DNA of 64,000 nt from Allomuricauda sp. (GTDB taxonomy: Bacteria > Bacteroidota > Bacteroidia > Flavobacteriales > Flavobacteriaceae): the NCBI GenBank assembly GCA_003712125.1, contig RHLF01000001.1, positions 1,054,001 to 1,118,000 of the forward strand, written 5' to 3'. Every line of letters begins with the position of its first letter. The first letter of the stretch is position 1. The translations under genes were made by a program, and so were the position numbers. Positions 26,169-34,612 of the stretch are shown piece after piece. The notes under the pieces are model-generated. The model made no database searches and had not been told where the DNA came from. It saw only the letters and a list, made by a program, of their open reading frames with translations.

Positions 26169-26597
26169 TTAATTTAAAGGTGTTTTTAAGCTTTGTACCC
26201 CAAAAGAGCCCTTGATTTCCATTAAGGTATCAATGGTCAATGGTTTTAAAAGGTAATTGTGTACAATCGGAAATTGCTTGGCCTTGATCAAATCGGCCAA
26301 GTCAACCGATGAGGTCACGACATATACCCGCACCTTTTCACCTGTTTTTTCGGTAAGCTTGATAAATTTCTTCAAAAAGTTCCAACCATCCAATACAGGC
26401 ATATTAAGATCGAGCAGCAAGATTTCGGGCAGTTTACCGCCCTTTTCAACGCTTGCTGCAAGCGCATTTATGGCTTCCTCCCCATTGCGATACACTAGCA
26501 ATTCATCGCAAAAGTTCAGCTCTTGCATGACCTTGGTCGTCCAATACAAGAATATCTCGTCATCGTCAATAACACATGCCCTATGTATTCTTTGCAT
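26169..26597 (-). CDS. Single-domain response regulator
   Basis: This 142-residue receiver domain has no output domain. The acidic pocket is VIDDDE, the phospho-acceptor Asp is in LLLDLNMPVLDG (about residue 63), the Thr/Ser switch is in VVTSS, and the conserved Lys is in YLLKPL. It overlaps the upstream histidine kinase by 17 bases and is certainly translated with it. Proteins of this type act through protein contacts or phosphorelays. Confidence 0.94.
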   Translation of the reverse strand: MQRIHRACVIDDDEIFLYWTTKVMQELNFCDELLVYRNGEEAINALAASVEKGGKLPEILLLDLNMPVLDGWNFLKKFIKLTEKTGEKVRVYVVTSSVDLADLIKAKQFPIVHNYLLKPLTIDTLMEIKGSFGVQSLKTPLN

Positions 26598-29211
26598 CTT
26601 TTGTTTTTTTCGAATGCGTTGGTCTTTCCAGTTCTACCTTAAAGACAGAACCTTTGTCAACCTTGCTCGTTACACTTATTTTTCCTTGCATGGCCTCTAC
26701 CTGATTTCTGGTGATGTAGAGTCCAATACCCTTGGCATCTTGGTGCCTGTGAAAGGTCTTGAACATGCCAAATATGTTTTCGCCATGCTGCTTTAAGTCA
26801 ATGCCCAAGCCATTATCTTCAACCCTAATGAAAATCGAACGGCCAGAGACCTCGGTCGAAATAATGATTTTCGGTTTTCGTTTTGGGGAGGCATATTTTA
26901 GGGCATTGGTCACTAAATTTAAGAGGATGCTATCGAGGTAGGCCGGAACGCCCAAAACAAAATGCTGTTTGTTGATTTTCAACTCAATTTTCGCCCCCGT
27001 TGTTTGAATGAGCGCTGAAAGATCATCGAGTATTTTTTTGGCCACGCGTAAGACGGAAATCGATTTCATTTGCGCATCGGTGGTCGTATTTATTTGAACA
27101 ATTTCATTCAAATAATTCACGGTTTCATTTAGTCCCCCTGAGGCTGAGGTCATCATGTCGATTATTTTAGCACGTTCTTCATCGCTCTTTTCACGCTGAT
27201 AAAAATCGAGCAGCATCGCCATGTTGGTGGAATGCGAACGCAGGTTATGCGAAACAATGTGGGCAAAATTGAGCAGGCTGTCATTTTGCTCAGTCATTAT
27301 TTTATTGGATCGCTCAAGTTTCTCTTCTGCCTCTATGCGTTCGGTGATGTCGTGCAGTTGAACAATATAATGCGAGAGCGCGCCATTCACATCGTTCACC
27401 CCGGTAACTGTAGATAAGGCGTACACCAGATGTCCATTTTTGTGATAAAAACGTTTTTCGATTTGGTACGAATCCCGTTTGCCACTTCTAATTTGTTTGG
27501 CCAAATGCAAATCGTTGGCTAGATCCTCTGGGTGGGTAACACCGGCTAAATTTAGTTCAAGGAGCTCTTTTTTAGAATACCCGATACTCTTCAGAATGCT
27601 TTTGTTCACCTCGAGCAGTTGGCCCTCGAGATCTACTAAGGCCATGCCAGTTGATGAGTATTCAAAGGCACCTGCAAAAGACTCTTGGCTTCGGGTCAAT
27701 TCTAATTTGACATGAATGAGGTCGGTAATATCGGTCTTGATACCGAATACCTTTTCAGGTTTTTTGTCAAGGCCATATTGAATGCAACCGTAATGTTTAA
27801 CGTGCCTGATTTCTTTTTCAGGGGTAAGAATGCGGTATTCCAATGACATTTCATCTTCTCCGGCCAAAGCGGAGGCAACGTTTTTTCTTACCCGGTCCAA
27901 ATCTTCGGGGTGCACCCTCATTTCCCAATCTTGAAAAGAGGGTTGAAAAGTGTTTCGGTCAACACCATAAACTGCCCTTGTGTTTTCATCCCAGTATAAG
28001 AGGTCTTTTTTGGGGTCATATTCCCAAATCCCAATTTTAGATTCTTGTACGGCAAGGGCAAGCTTTTCGTTTTTAAGCTGGGTTTTTTTGAGTTGGGTAT
28101 AGTCAGAGACCAGGCCGTATATTTTCACCAGGGTTCCGTTATTGTCAAACTCGCACCAGGCATTGCATTTGACATGTTTGACTTTTTTGGTTGGGGTAAC
28201 GATCCGGTATTCCAACTCTAATTGATCCTTTTCACCCAAGCCCGATTCTAATATTAAAATCTTATCCTGCAGGTCATCAGGATGTACCCTTGATAGCCAA
28301 TCGGCCCTTGTTCCCTTAAAATTTTCAGGGATCTCTTCATAAATGGCCAAGGTCGTGTCATCCCAAACCAGTTTGTCTTCTGGCACAAAGTATTCCCAAA
28401 TACCGATATGTGCCTCTTTAATGGCCAAGGCTAAGCGGTCTTTTCGCAATTGGGCCAATTTTCGCTCGTTAATGTCTTGGCAGGCTCCCAATATACGGAT
28501 GGTTTTGCCAGCTTTTTGTTCGGCGATACCCCGCGCGCGAATCCACGATTCTTGACCGTCTTCTTTAATTATAAGAAACTCATGGTTCCACGACGCTCCA
28601 AAGTCAATGGCATTTTGAATGCAGTCGACCAATTTGTCACGATGCTCCCCTGCCTTGAAACGTCGGGTCACATCATCAAGGGTGGGTTCATAAGAATGGG
28701 GCAAACCAAAAATTTCTTTCTCCATATTGGACCAGGTGATTTTTTGCGTGTCCACATCCAATTCCCATGACCCTACCCGGGCCACTTGTGCTCCCAAGGA
28801 TGCTGTTTCATTTTCAAGTAGCATCCTTTTCTGCTGGTCTATGTTTTGACTGACCCCGAATACCCGAACCGCCCTACCGTGAAGAAATTCTACTTCGCCT
28901 TGTGAGCGAATCCAGACTTCTTGGCCTAAGGCTGTTTCAATCAAAAACTCACCATCCCAAGATTGGCCTTTCTCAACAGCCAGGTTGAAACATTGGGTGA
29001 ACGTCTGGCGATGTTCACCATGTTTAAAAAAAGCAATGGTTTTGGGAAGTGTGGGCGCAAAGGTGGCCGCAACCCCCATAATGTTCCGTTTGATTGGTGA
29101 CCAGGTCACTTTTTGGGTAAGTAAATCCATCTCCCAGAAACCAATACCGGCTACTTCAAGGGCTTTTTCAAGCAGTTCGTTTTTTTTGTTCGCTCCAAGG
29201 AGGTTCTCCAT
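26581..29211 (-). CDS. Multi-PAS sensor histidine kinase
   Basis: This 876-residue kinase carries no membrane segment, so it is likely cytosolic. Five PAS domains are seen. Four share the PAS-fold-3 pattern, starting GFWEMD (about residue 18), GSWELD (140), GIWEYF (265) and GIWEYD (390). A fifth, distinct one (AFEYSSTGMALVD, about 510) sits next to the kinase core. The phospho-acceptor is His near residue 654 in SHNLRSH. The ATPase has an N box (NLVTNALKY), G1 (DNGLGID) and G2 (GIGLYI). The ATG at 29211 is used; TTG directly precedes it. It partners the overlapping single-domain regulator. The signal is unknown. Confidence 0.94.
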   Translation of the reverse strand: MENLLGANKKNELLEKALEVAGIGFWEMDLLTQKVTWSPIKRNIMGVAATFAPTLPKTIAFFKHGEHRQTFTQCFNLAVEKGQSWDGEFLIETALGQEVWIRSQGEVEFLHGRAVRVFGVSQNIDQQKRMLLENETASLGAQVARVGSWELDVDTQKITWSNMEKEIFGLPHSYEPTLDDVTRRFKAGEHRDKLVDCIQNAIDFGASWNHEFLIIKEDGQESWIRARGIAEQKAGKTIRILGACQDINERKLAQLRKDRLALAIKEAHIGIWEYFVPEDKLVWDDTTLAIYEEIPENFKGTRADWLSRVHPDDLQDKILILESGLGEKDQLELEYRIVTPTKKVKHVKCNAWCEFDNNGTLVKIYGLVSDYTQLKKTQLKNEKLALAVQESKIGIWEYDPKKDLLYWDENTRAVYGVDRNTFQPSFQDWEMRVHPEDLDRVRKNVASALAGEDEMSLEYRILTPEKEIRHVKHYGCIQYGLDKKPEKVFGIKTDITDLIHVKLELTRSQESFAGAFEYSSTGMALVDLEGQLLEVNKSILKSIGYSKKELLELNLAGVTHPEDLANDLHLAKQIRSGKRDSYQIEKRFYHKNGHLVYALSTVTGVNDVNGALSHYIVQLHDITERIEAEEKLERSNKIMTEQNDSLLNFAHIVSHNLRSHSTNMAMLLDFYQREKSDEERAKIIDMMTSASGGLNETVNYLNEIVQINTTTDAQMKSISVLRVAKKILDDLSALIQTTGAKIELKINKQHFVLGVPAYLDSILLNLVTNALKYASPKRKPKIIISTEVSGRSIFIRVEDNGLGIDLKQHGENIFGMFKTFHRHQDAKGIGLYITRNQVEAMQGKISVTSKVDKGSVFKVELERPTHSKKTKDAKNT

Positions 29212-29390
29212 CAACTACGGCAGTTTGCTTGTCGGGTTTGTATTGTAGTAAAATATATACATAAAGTTAATCAAAAACTTCATTTTGGTAAGAAATAACC
29301 TATTTATTCAATTTTTTGTAGTGGCTTTGCCCAAGATGCAATCTCAACAAACTTTGCGTTTGGTCTGGATTTAGTTTTTACATTTAAGCT

Positions 29391-29873
29391 ATGAAAAATG
29401 TGGAACAATTTTTTGATTCGATTCGCAAGGGTGACGAAGCACAGTGCCGTGGCCTGCTTTCTGGGCAACCAGAGCTTTTAAATTCAAGGGACCAAAGAGG
29501 GTCAACCCCTTTAATTCTGGCAACCTATTACAATCAATTAGGAATTGTTCAATTGTTGTTGGATGAAAATGTGGATATAAATGAAAAAGATTCTTCGGGG
29601 AATACAGCATTGATGGGAGTCTGTTTCAAAGGCTATGACCCGATCGCAAAACTTTTATTGGAAAGAGGTGCTGAAATCAATAATCAAAATGCCATGGGCT
29701 CCACCGCCTTGATCTATGCGGCTACATTTGGGCAATTAGAGATTGCCAAAATGCTGTTGCGCTATAAGGCCGACCCATCGATCAAAGACCATCGTGGCAA
29801 TACGGCCTTGGATCATGCAACATTGAATAATTTGCCCCCCCTTGTTGAATTGTTGCAAAACAGCGTGGGTTGA
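29391..29873 (+). CDS. Ankyrin-repeat protein
   Basis: This 160-residue protein is built of about four ankyrin repeats, with the consensus seen in GSTPLILATYYNQLGIVQLLLDE, GNTALMGVCFKGYDPIAKLLLERGA, GSTALIYAATFGQLEIAKMLLRYKA and GNTALDHA. It has no signal peptide, so it is a cytosolic protein-binding module; the partner is unknown. Its stop overlaps the start of the Nudix gene (TGATG), so it is the first gene of a tight three-gene unit with the Nudix hydrolase and the omega-amidase. Confidence 0.93.
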   Translation: MKNVEQFFDSIRKGDEAQCRGLLSGQPELLNSRDQRGSTPLILATYYNQLGIVQLLLDENVDINEKDSSGNTALMGVCFKGYDPIAKLLLERGAEINNQNAMGSTALIYAATFGQLEIAKMLLRYKADPSIKDHRGNTALDHATLNNLPPLVELLQNSVG

Positions 29874-30496
29874 TGAATCAAGACCAACAATTAAATTCGA
29901 TAAAGAGACTGAAGGCTATTGCTGAAACAGGGTTGATCTATTCCCAAAATGACTATGATAGTGAAAGATACCAAGAGCTATTAGATATAAGCAAGACGCT
30001 TATGGCCCAAATAGCGGATCGTCCTATCACAGCATTGGACAATTTTTTTGTGCCCAAAGAGGATTATCCAACCGTCAAAGTTGATGTCAGGGGGCTTGTT
30101 CTTAATGAAAAAGATGAGCTATTAATGGCCCAAGAAGGCGAAGATAAAAAATGGGCCATACCTGGCGGATGGGCCGATATCGGCGATACCCCAAAAGAAG
30201 CCATTATCAAAGAAATAAGGGAGGAAACAGGTTTGCATACCAAGGTTGAACGATTGCTAGCGGTTTATGACAAACGTTGTCACCCACACCCGCCGCAGCC
30301 ATTTTACATTTATAAAATGTGTTTTCTTTGTAAGGTAGTGGGCGGTGAATTAAGATCAGGATTCGACATAAACGGAACCCAATGGGCTTCATTGACCGAA
30401 TTGCCCGAGCTTTCGGAAGATCGAATTTTGGAAAGCCAATTAAAACAGCTCTATAAATTGGCAAAACAACCCCAAGCCAACACTTATTTTGATTGA
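29873..30496 (+). CDS. Nudix hydrolase with N-terminal extension domain
   Basis: This 207-residue protein has a Nudix box around residues 98-121 (GGWADIGDTPKEA, then KEIREETGL). Two positions depart from the consensus: the usual Glu after GGxx is replaced in WADIGD, and the first Arg of REUxEE is Lys. The metal-binding EE pair is kept, so it is probably active. The N-terminal 65 residues match the extension seen in ADP-ribose/nucleoside-diphosphate type Nudix enzymes. The ATG at 29873 overlaps the ankyrin stop; the TTG before it is not needed. The substrate is unknown. Confidence 0.93.
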   Translation: MNQDQQLNSIKRLKAIAETGLIYSQNDYDSERYQELLDISKTLMAQIADRPITALDNFFVPKEDYPTVKVDVRGLVLNEKDELLMAQEGEDKKWAIPGGWADIGDTPKEAIIKEIREETGLHTKVERLLAVYDKRCHPHPPQPFYIYKMCFLCKVVGGELRSGFDINGTQWASLTELPELSEDRILESQLKQLYKLAKQPQANTYFD

Positions 30497-30497
30497 G

Positions 30498-31268
30498 ATG
30501 TCTAAAGAATTAAAAATTGCCTTACTACAGTCTCATTTGCTTTGGGAAAATCCACAGGCCAATCGTGACATGTTCGACAAGAAAATAGCAGCGATACCTG
30601 CGGCTATCGATATGATTATTTTGCCCGAAATGTTTACCACGGGTTTTACGATGAGCCCTGAAAAAATTTCGGTTGATGAAAAGTCAAAGACCGTTGATTG
30701 GATGCAAGACTGGGCAAAAAAGAAAGACGCAGCCCTAGTTGGCAGTATTGTCAATCCTGAAGAAGAACAGTATTACAATCGACTCTGGTTTGTACAACCC
30801 GATGGGGTATCAAGTTATGATAAGCGGCATACGTTTACACTGGCAGGTGAAGACAAGGTCTACACTAGAGGCGAGGTGAAAGTTCTTGAATTTTTCAGGG
30901 GGTTCACTTTTTGCCCTCTTATTTGCTATGATCTGAGGTTTCCCGTGTGGTCAAGATATGCAGCCAATTATGACGTTTTACTTTATGTGGCCAATTGGCC
31001 AAAGCCGCGAATTTCGGCCTGGGATACCTTGCTTAAGGCCAGGGCCATCGAAAATATGGCCTACTGTGTTGGGGTAAACCGCATAGGACTCGATGGCTTA
31101 GGATATGAATATTCTGGTCATTCAGCGGTTTATGACCCCTTAGGCCAGCAAATTTCCTATTCTGAAAAAGAAGAAATTCTTTATGCTACCCTATCCTTGG
31201 AGCACATACATCAAACTCGAGAAAAACTAAAATTTTTAGACGATAGGGATGCGTTTATTCTGAAATGA
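30498..31268 (+). CDS. Omega-amidase of the nitrilase superfamily (YafV/Nit2-like)
   Basis: This 256-residue carbon-nitrogen hydrolase has the complete Glu-Lys-Cys triad: E44 in LPEMFTTGF, K109 in YDKRHTF and C143 in PLICYDLRFPVW. The EMFTTGFTM stretch is typical of YafV-type omega-amidases, which hydrolyse alpha-ketoglutaramate or alpha-ketosuccinamate from transaminase side-reactions; this is a repair role in nitrogen metabolism. The ATG at 30498 is one base past the Nudix stop. The 3' end overlaps the convergent lipoprotein gene by 14 bases. Confidence 0.92.
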   Translation: MSKELKIALLQSHLLWENPQANRDMFDKKIAAIPAAIDMIILPEMFTTGFTMSPEKISVDEKSKTVDWMQDWAKKKDAALVGSIVNPEEEQYYNRLWFVQPDGVSSYDKRHTFTLAGEDKVYTRGEVKVLEFFRGFTFCPLICYDLRFPVWSRYAANYDVLLYVANWPKPRISAWDTLLKARAIENMAYCVGVNRIGLDGLGYEYSGHSAVYDPLGQQISYSEKEEILYATLSLEHIHQTREKLKFLDDRDAFILK

Positions 31269-32874
31269 TAAAGGTTTCATTATACGTAGAAAGTGCCCTT
31301 ACATCAACAAAACTGGGATAGTATTTAATGACCTCGGGTTGTATTTTTTTTAAATAACTCCCCGTATCCCATTTGCCATTTCCGTTGGCATCAAAAATGA
31401 TTCGGAAACTATATTCGCCCGGATTCAAATAATTAAACTCAAACTGTTGGGGCTGAGCGGCGTATATTTCCCTTAATTTATCCCCTTTTTTGTTGATCAA
31501 CTCAACAATCAGGGGATACGCCACATTACCGGCAAGATTAAGGGTCAAATCACCCAGATCCGCGTAGCTGCCGGTACCCGGTTTTAACCTTAGCGTATCA
31601 TTTTGCTCTCCAAAAAAGTCTTCAATGGCACCTGGCAATAGGTCAATGCTATAGCTTTGGTTATCTACCAGATCAAAATCTAAATTCACTTTGTTCATCA
31701 CCGTGTCAAGAGACATCGTAAAATCAACCTTGGCCGAATCTTTATTGATTATGGTAACCAAGCTTGAATCGATTTCGACAATGGGGGTATTTGCCAAAAA
31801 ATGGAATTTTTCATTAAAACCGATTTGGCGGGTGTGGCTTGGTATAAGCACCAACGAATCAAGCTCCAATTTTCGCGTCTTAACTGTAAAGGTGTCAATT
31901 TGCGCCAGTTTTTCATTGGTTACGGTGAATATGATCGAGTCAAGGTCTGTTTCGGTCAGCCAGCAATTTAAAGTATCCTTATCCCTTTCTTTTTGAACCA
32001 GGGTTTTTACCGAATCTGGCAAAGGTGTCAAGGCATCGATCTTCAAATCTTCACCACCTCCTTGGTACCCAAATATTATTCGGTTTTTAGCCACATAACT
32101 CGGAACCGACGTGGCATAATCAGGAATTTCCCTGAAAAGATTCAAGAGGTATATCGAATCGGTCGGAAGGGTAATGGTATCAGTGAGGAATCCTATTTTG
32201 TCGGAACGTTGGTCAAAAACGTTGTTTTTTCCAGCATCCTTTATGGCCACCAATGCATAATCTCCTTCTTTTAAATTTTTCAGTTCAAAAAAGGGAACAC
32301 TGTCTAGGGTGTTTGTGATATAATTTGGTGGGTCTTTATAGAGGGTCGAATCCGTATAAGCTGAATCGATCTCATAAAGCATAACACTGATGAACTCATC
32401 TGCCTTCCGATTGTAGGCATCCTTCACGGCACCGGCGAGGGAAAGTGAATCAATATAGTCACCAGTTGAAAACACATAGGTCAAAAAACTATTGGGATTG
32501 CCCTCGTTATTGTCGACAATACTTTGGCCAAAATTTATGGTATAGGTTGTATTTTCCAATAAAGTGTCCTTGATGGTGATCTCGATATACTTACTGGCCG
32601 AACCCTGAGGTTTTATTTCGGGGATATACTTCAAAGGCGGCGAAACGATCAGCTGGTTTTGTACATCTTGCAATTTGATGTATTCATCGAAGTACAGACG
32701 GATTTTTTCAGCCTTAAAGTTGATGCTGAGATTTTCAGGCTCTGTTCGCAGTAACACAGGGGGCGTTACATCTTTGGGACCTCCAGAGGGTGTTCCCCTT
32801 TGCGCACACTGGTGTAGGGTCAGTGCAATAAAAAGGAGAAAACAAAAAATTAAAAGTTGTTTGAAAATCCGCAT
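31255..32874 (-). CDS. Ig-like (Big_5) domain lipoprotein
   Basis: This 539-residue protein is a probable lipoprotein (Cys near residue 23 in LTLHQC). The first 120 mature residues fit an SbsA/Big_5-type Ig-like fold (PPVLLRTEPENLSINF, IRLYFDEYIKLQD, TYTINFGQSIVDNNEGN). The rest is beta-rich, with a C-terminal segment, FRIIFDANGNGKWDTGSY, that recalls calcium-binding EF-type loops. Homologous long lipoproteins are common in flavobacteria with no proven role. It probably stays at the outer membrane. It is close to the comF-like gene (50 bases) and shares its strand. Confidence 0.88.
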   Translation of the reverse strand: MRIFKQLLIFCFLLFIALTLHQCAQRGTPSGGPKDVTPPVLLRTEPENLSINFKAEKIRLYFDEYIKLQDVQNQLIVSPPLKYIPEIKPQGSASKYIEITIKDTLLENTTYTINFGQSIVDNNEGNPNSFLTYVFSTGDYIDSLSLAGAVKDAYNRKADEFISVMLYEIDSAYTDSTLYKDPPNYITNTLDSVPFFELKNLKEGDYALVAIKDAGKNNVFDQRSDKIGFLTDTITLPTDSIYLLNLFREIPDYATSVPSYVAKNRIIFGYQGGGEDLKIDALTPLPDSVKTLVQKERDKDTLNCWLTETDLDSIIFTVTNEKLAQIDTFTVKTRKLELDSLVLIPSHTRQIGFNEKFHFLANTPIVEIDSSLVTIINKDSAKVDFTMSLDTVMNKVNLDFDLVDNQSYSIDLLPGAIEDFFGEQNDTLRLKPGTGSYADLGDLTLNLAGNVAYPLIVELINKKGDKLREIYAAQPQQFEFNYLNPGEYSFRIIFDANGNGKWDTGSYLKKIQPEVIKYYPSFVDVRALSTYNETFIISE

Positions 32875-32924
32875 GACTGAAAATCAACGCACAAAGAAAC
32901 AATTTTTAGGGCTTAATAAATGAC

Positions 32925-33641
32925 TTAGAGCCCCAATTTAGGTACAAATGCCATGGTAGCCACATAAATTGTGATTCCCTTAGCTTTTTGTAAGGCTTTG
33001 GCACAGGCCTCAATAGTGGCCCCGGTGGTAATTACATCATCGACTAATAGTACCGTCTTATGCCTTAATTGGTCGGGATGTACCAATTCATATAAGTCTT
33101 GGACATTTTGCCATCGAAAAAGCCTATTTTTTTTGGTCTGGGTTCTGGTATCGGTTGTTTTTATGAGCATTTGATCGGAAAAGGTTGAATTCAGGTGAAA
33201 GGCAAGTCGCTTGGCAAAAGCAGTCACCTGATTGTACCCTCGTTTCCTTAATTTACGGGCGTGCAACGGAACAGGCACAACGACATCGATGTCTGGGAGG
33301 CCCTTGTCTTTTTGAAGTACGCTACCGTACCATTCACCCAAAAAAAAACCTATTTCTTTTTGGTTTTTATATTTGAGATGGTGCAGCAAGTTCTTTACGG
33401 TACCCTGTCGTGTAAAAAACAGGAAAGAAGCGGCCTTTTTAATCTGTATTCGCCCATAAAATGTGGTATCTACAGGGTTTTCCGTTCTGAAGTTGTACTC
33501 GGTGAGCGGTAAATCATGTCGGCAAACGGTACACAAAAGGTGCTCTCCACCTGATAAATGCGCACTACATCCAAAACATACCTGTGGCAATAGTATGGAG
33601 TTAATATCGTTTATTATCTTTGAAAACTGTGTTCGAATCAA
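32925..33641 (-). CDS. comF: ComF-family phosphoribosyltransferase-like protein
   Basis: This 238-residue protein has an N-terminal zinc ribbon, C-x2-C and C-x2-C (CFGC, then CTVC), and a C-terminal PRTase domain with the PRPP loop VLLVDDVITTGAT near residue 195. ComF proteins assist DNA uptake in competent bacteria, and related proteins occur widely; the exact role here is not known. No ATG fits: a TAA lies two codons before TTG (33641), so TTG is the likely start, with a second TTG at residue 18 as the alternative. Family call firm, competence role inferred. Confidence 0.88.
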   Translation of the reverse strand: MIRTQFSKIINDINSILLPQVCFGCSAHLSGGEHLLCTVCRHDLPLTEYNFRTENPVDTTFYGRIQIKKAASFLFFTRQGTVKNLLHHLKYKNQKEIGFFLGEWYGSVLQKDKGLPDIDVVVPVPLHARKLRKRGYNQVTAFAKRLAFHLNSTFSDQMLIKTTDTRTQTKKNRLFRWQNVQDLYELVHPDQLRHKTVLLVDDVITTGATIEACAKALQKAKGITIYVATMAFVPKLGL

Positions 33642-33672
33642 ATCTTAAACCTACTGATTAGCTGCTTATTAG

Positions 33673-34575
33673 ATGGATTCCCAAGATACTAAATTCAACT
33701 ATAAGATTATCCTCGCGGCCCTGGTGGCCGTAATAATCGGTATTTTGATTGCCTTTTATTACAGCTATGCCCAGTCCCAAAATCAATTGAATTTTTTGGA
33801 ACAGGAAAAAGAACTGTTGGTCAAGGACCTAACCTTGATGCGTGCTGAGGTAGATCGACTTTCAGGTTTGAACGAGGTGAATGAAATTGATTTACAGGAT
33901 TCTCGATTTCGGGTTCAACAGTTGTTGGACTCTGTTGGTAGATTAAATTTCAATATTGCCAAACTTAAGGAAAGCCGAAAAGAGCTTGTGCGGATCCAAA
34001 ACATGTATGACAGTCTTAAACTGAAAAACAATTTTCTTAAGTACAACAATACGCTATTGGCAAGTCGTTACGATGAGGCGCGCAGACAGCTTGAAGAATT
34101 ACGTGGAAAAAGCAGTTCGTTGGCCCAGGCCGAAGCCTTATTGCGCCAAAAGAATTTAGAGTTGAACCGAGAGCTTAAACTAAAAAGTTACGCCAAGTTG
34201 CAGGAAGGGGCTACTGAAGGTACGGCTTTTAGGTTGCGGGCTGGAAGACCCTTGCAAACCAACAAGGCCTCCACTGTGGAAAAATTAAGGGGTTGTGTTA
34301 CCCTCCTTGCTGAAACTGAAAAAGAAACGGTGACCAAGGTCCTCTACTTTCAATTTTTGGATCCAAATATGGCAGTTATCGAAGATAATGCCAATACCAT
34401 TTCTGTAAGTGGCAATACTTATAGCAAAAGGGTCGAATTGGTATATTTCGGAGAAGAACTTGACATTTGTGATGCCATTACCGTTCCAGAGGGTTCTTTG
34501 GAAGAAGGCATTTATACACTAAATGTTTTTGAAGACGAACGCCTCTTGTCCTCGGCCGAATTTCAACTGAAATAA
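33673..34575 (+). CDS. Membrane-anchored coiled-coil protein, unknown function
   Basis: This 300-residue protein has one N-terminal membrane helix (about residues 11-31), then a long coiled coil (about 35-165) rich in Leu/Glu/Arg/Lys, and a beta-rich C-terminal domain (about 190-300: RLRAGRPLQTNKASTVEKLRGC, LYFQFLDPNMAVI, GIYTLNVFEDERLLSS). The layout suits a periplasmic stalk anchored in the inner membrane. No family motif is recognised. It lies 37 bases before glyS. Confidence 0.8.
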   Translation: MDSQDTKFNYKIILAALVAVIIGILIAFYYSYAQSQNQLNFLEQEKELLVKDLTLMRAEVDRLSGLNEVNEIDLQDSRFRVQQLLDSVGRLNFNIAKLKESRKELVRIQNMYDSLKLKNNFLKYNNTLLASRYDEARRQLEELRGKSSSLAQAEALLRQKNLELNRELKLKSYAKLQEGATEGTAFRLRAGRPLQTNKASTVEKLRGCVTLLAETEKETVTKVLYFQFLDPNMAVIEDNANTISVSGNTYSKRVELVYFGEELDICDAITVPEGSLEEGIYTLNVFEDERLLSSAEFQLK

Positions 34576-34600
34576 GGTTTTCTCTTTTTGGGCATTGTCT

Positions 34601-34608
34601 TACTTTTG
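34601..34608 (+). promoter_or_regulatory. -7 box TACTTTTG immediately before glyS
   Basis: This exact TAnnTTTG match ends 4 bases before the glyS ATG, so transcription from it would start at or inside the start codon, giving a leaderless message. No -33 element fits. A chance match to the motif is possible here. Confidence 0.3.
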
Positions 34609-34612
34609 CCCA

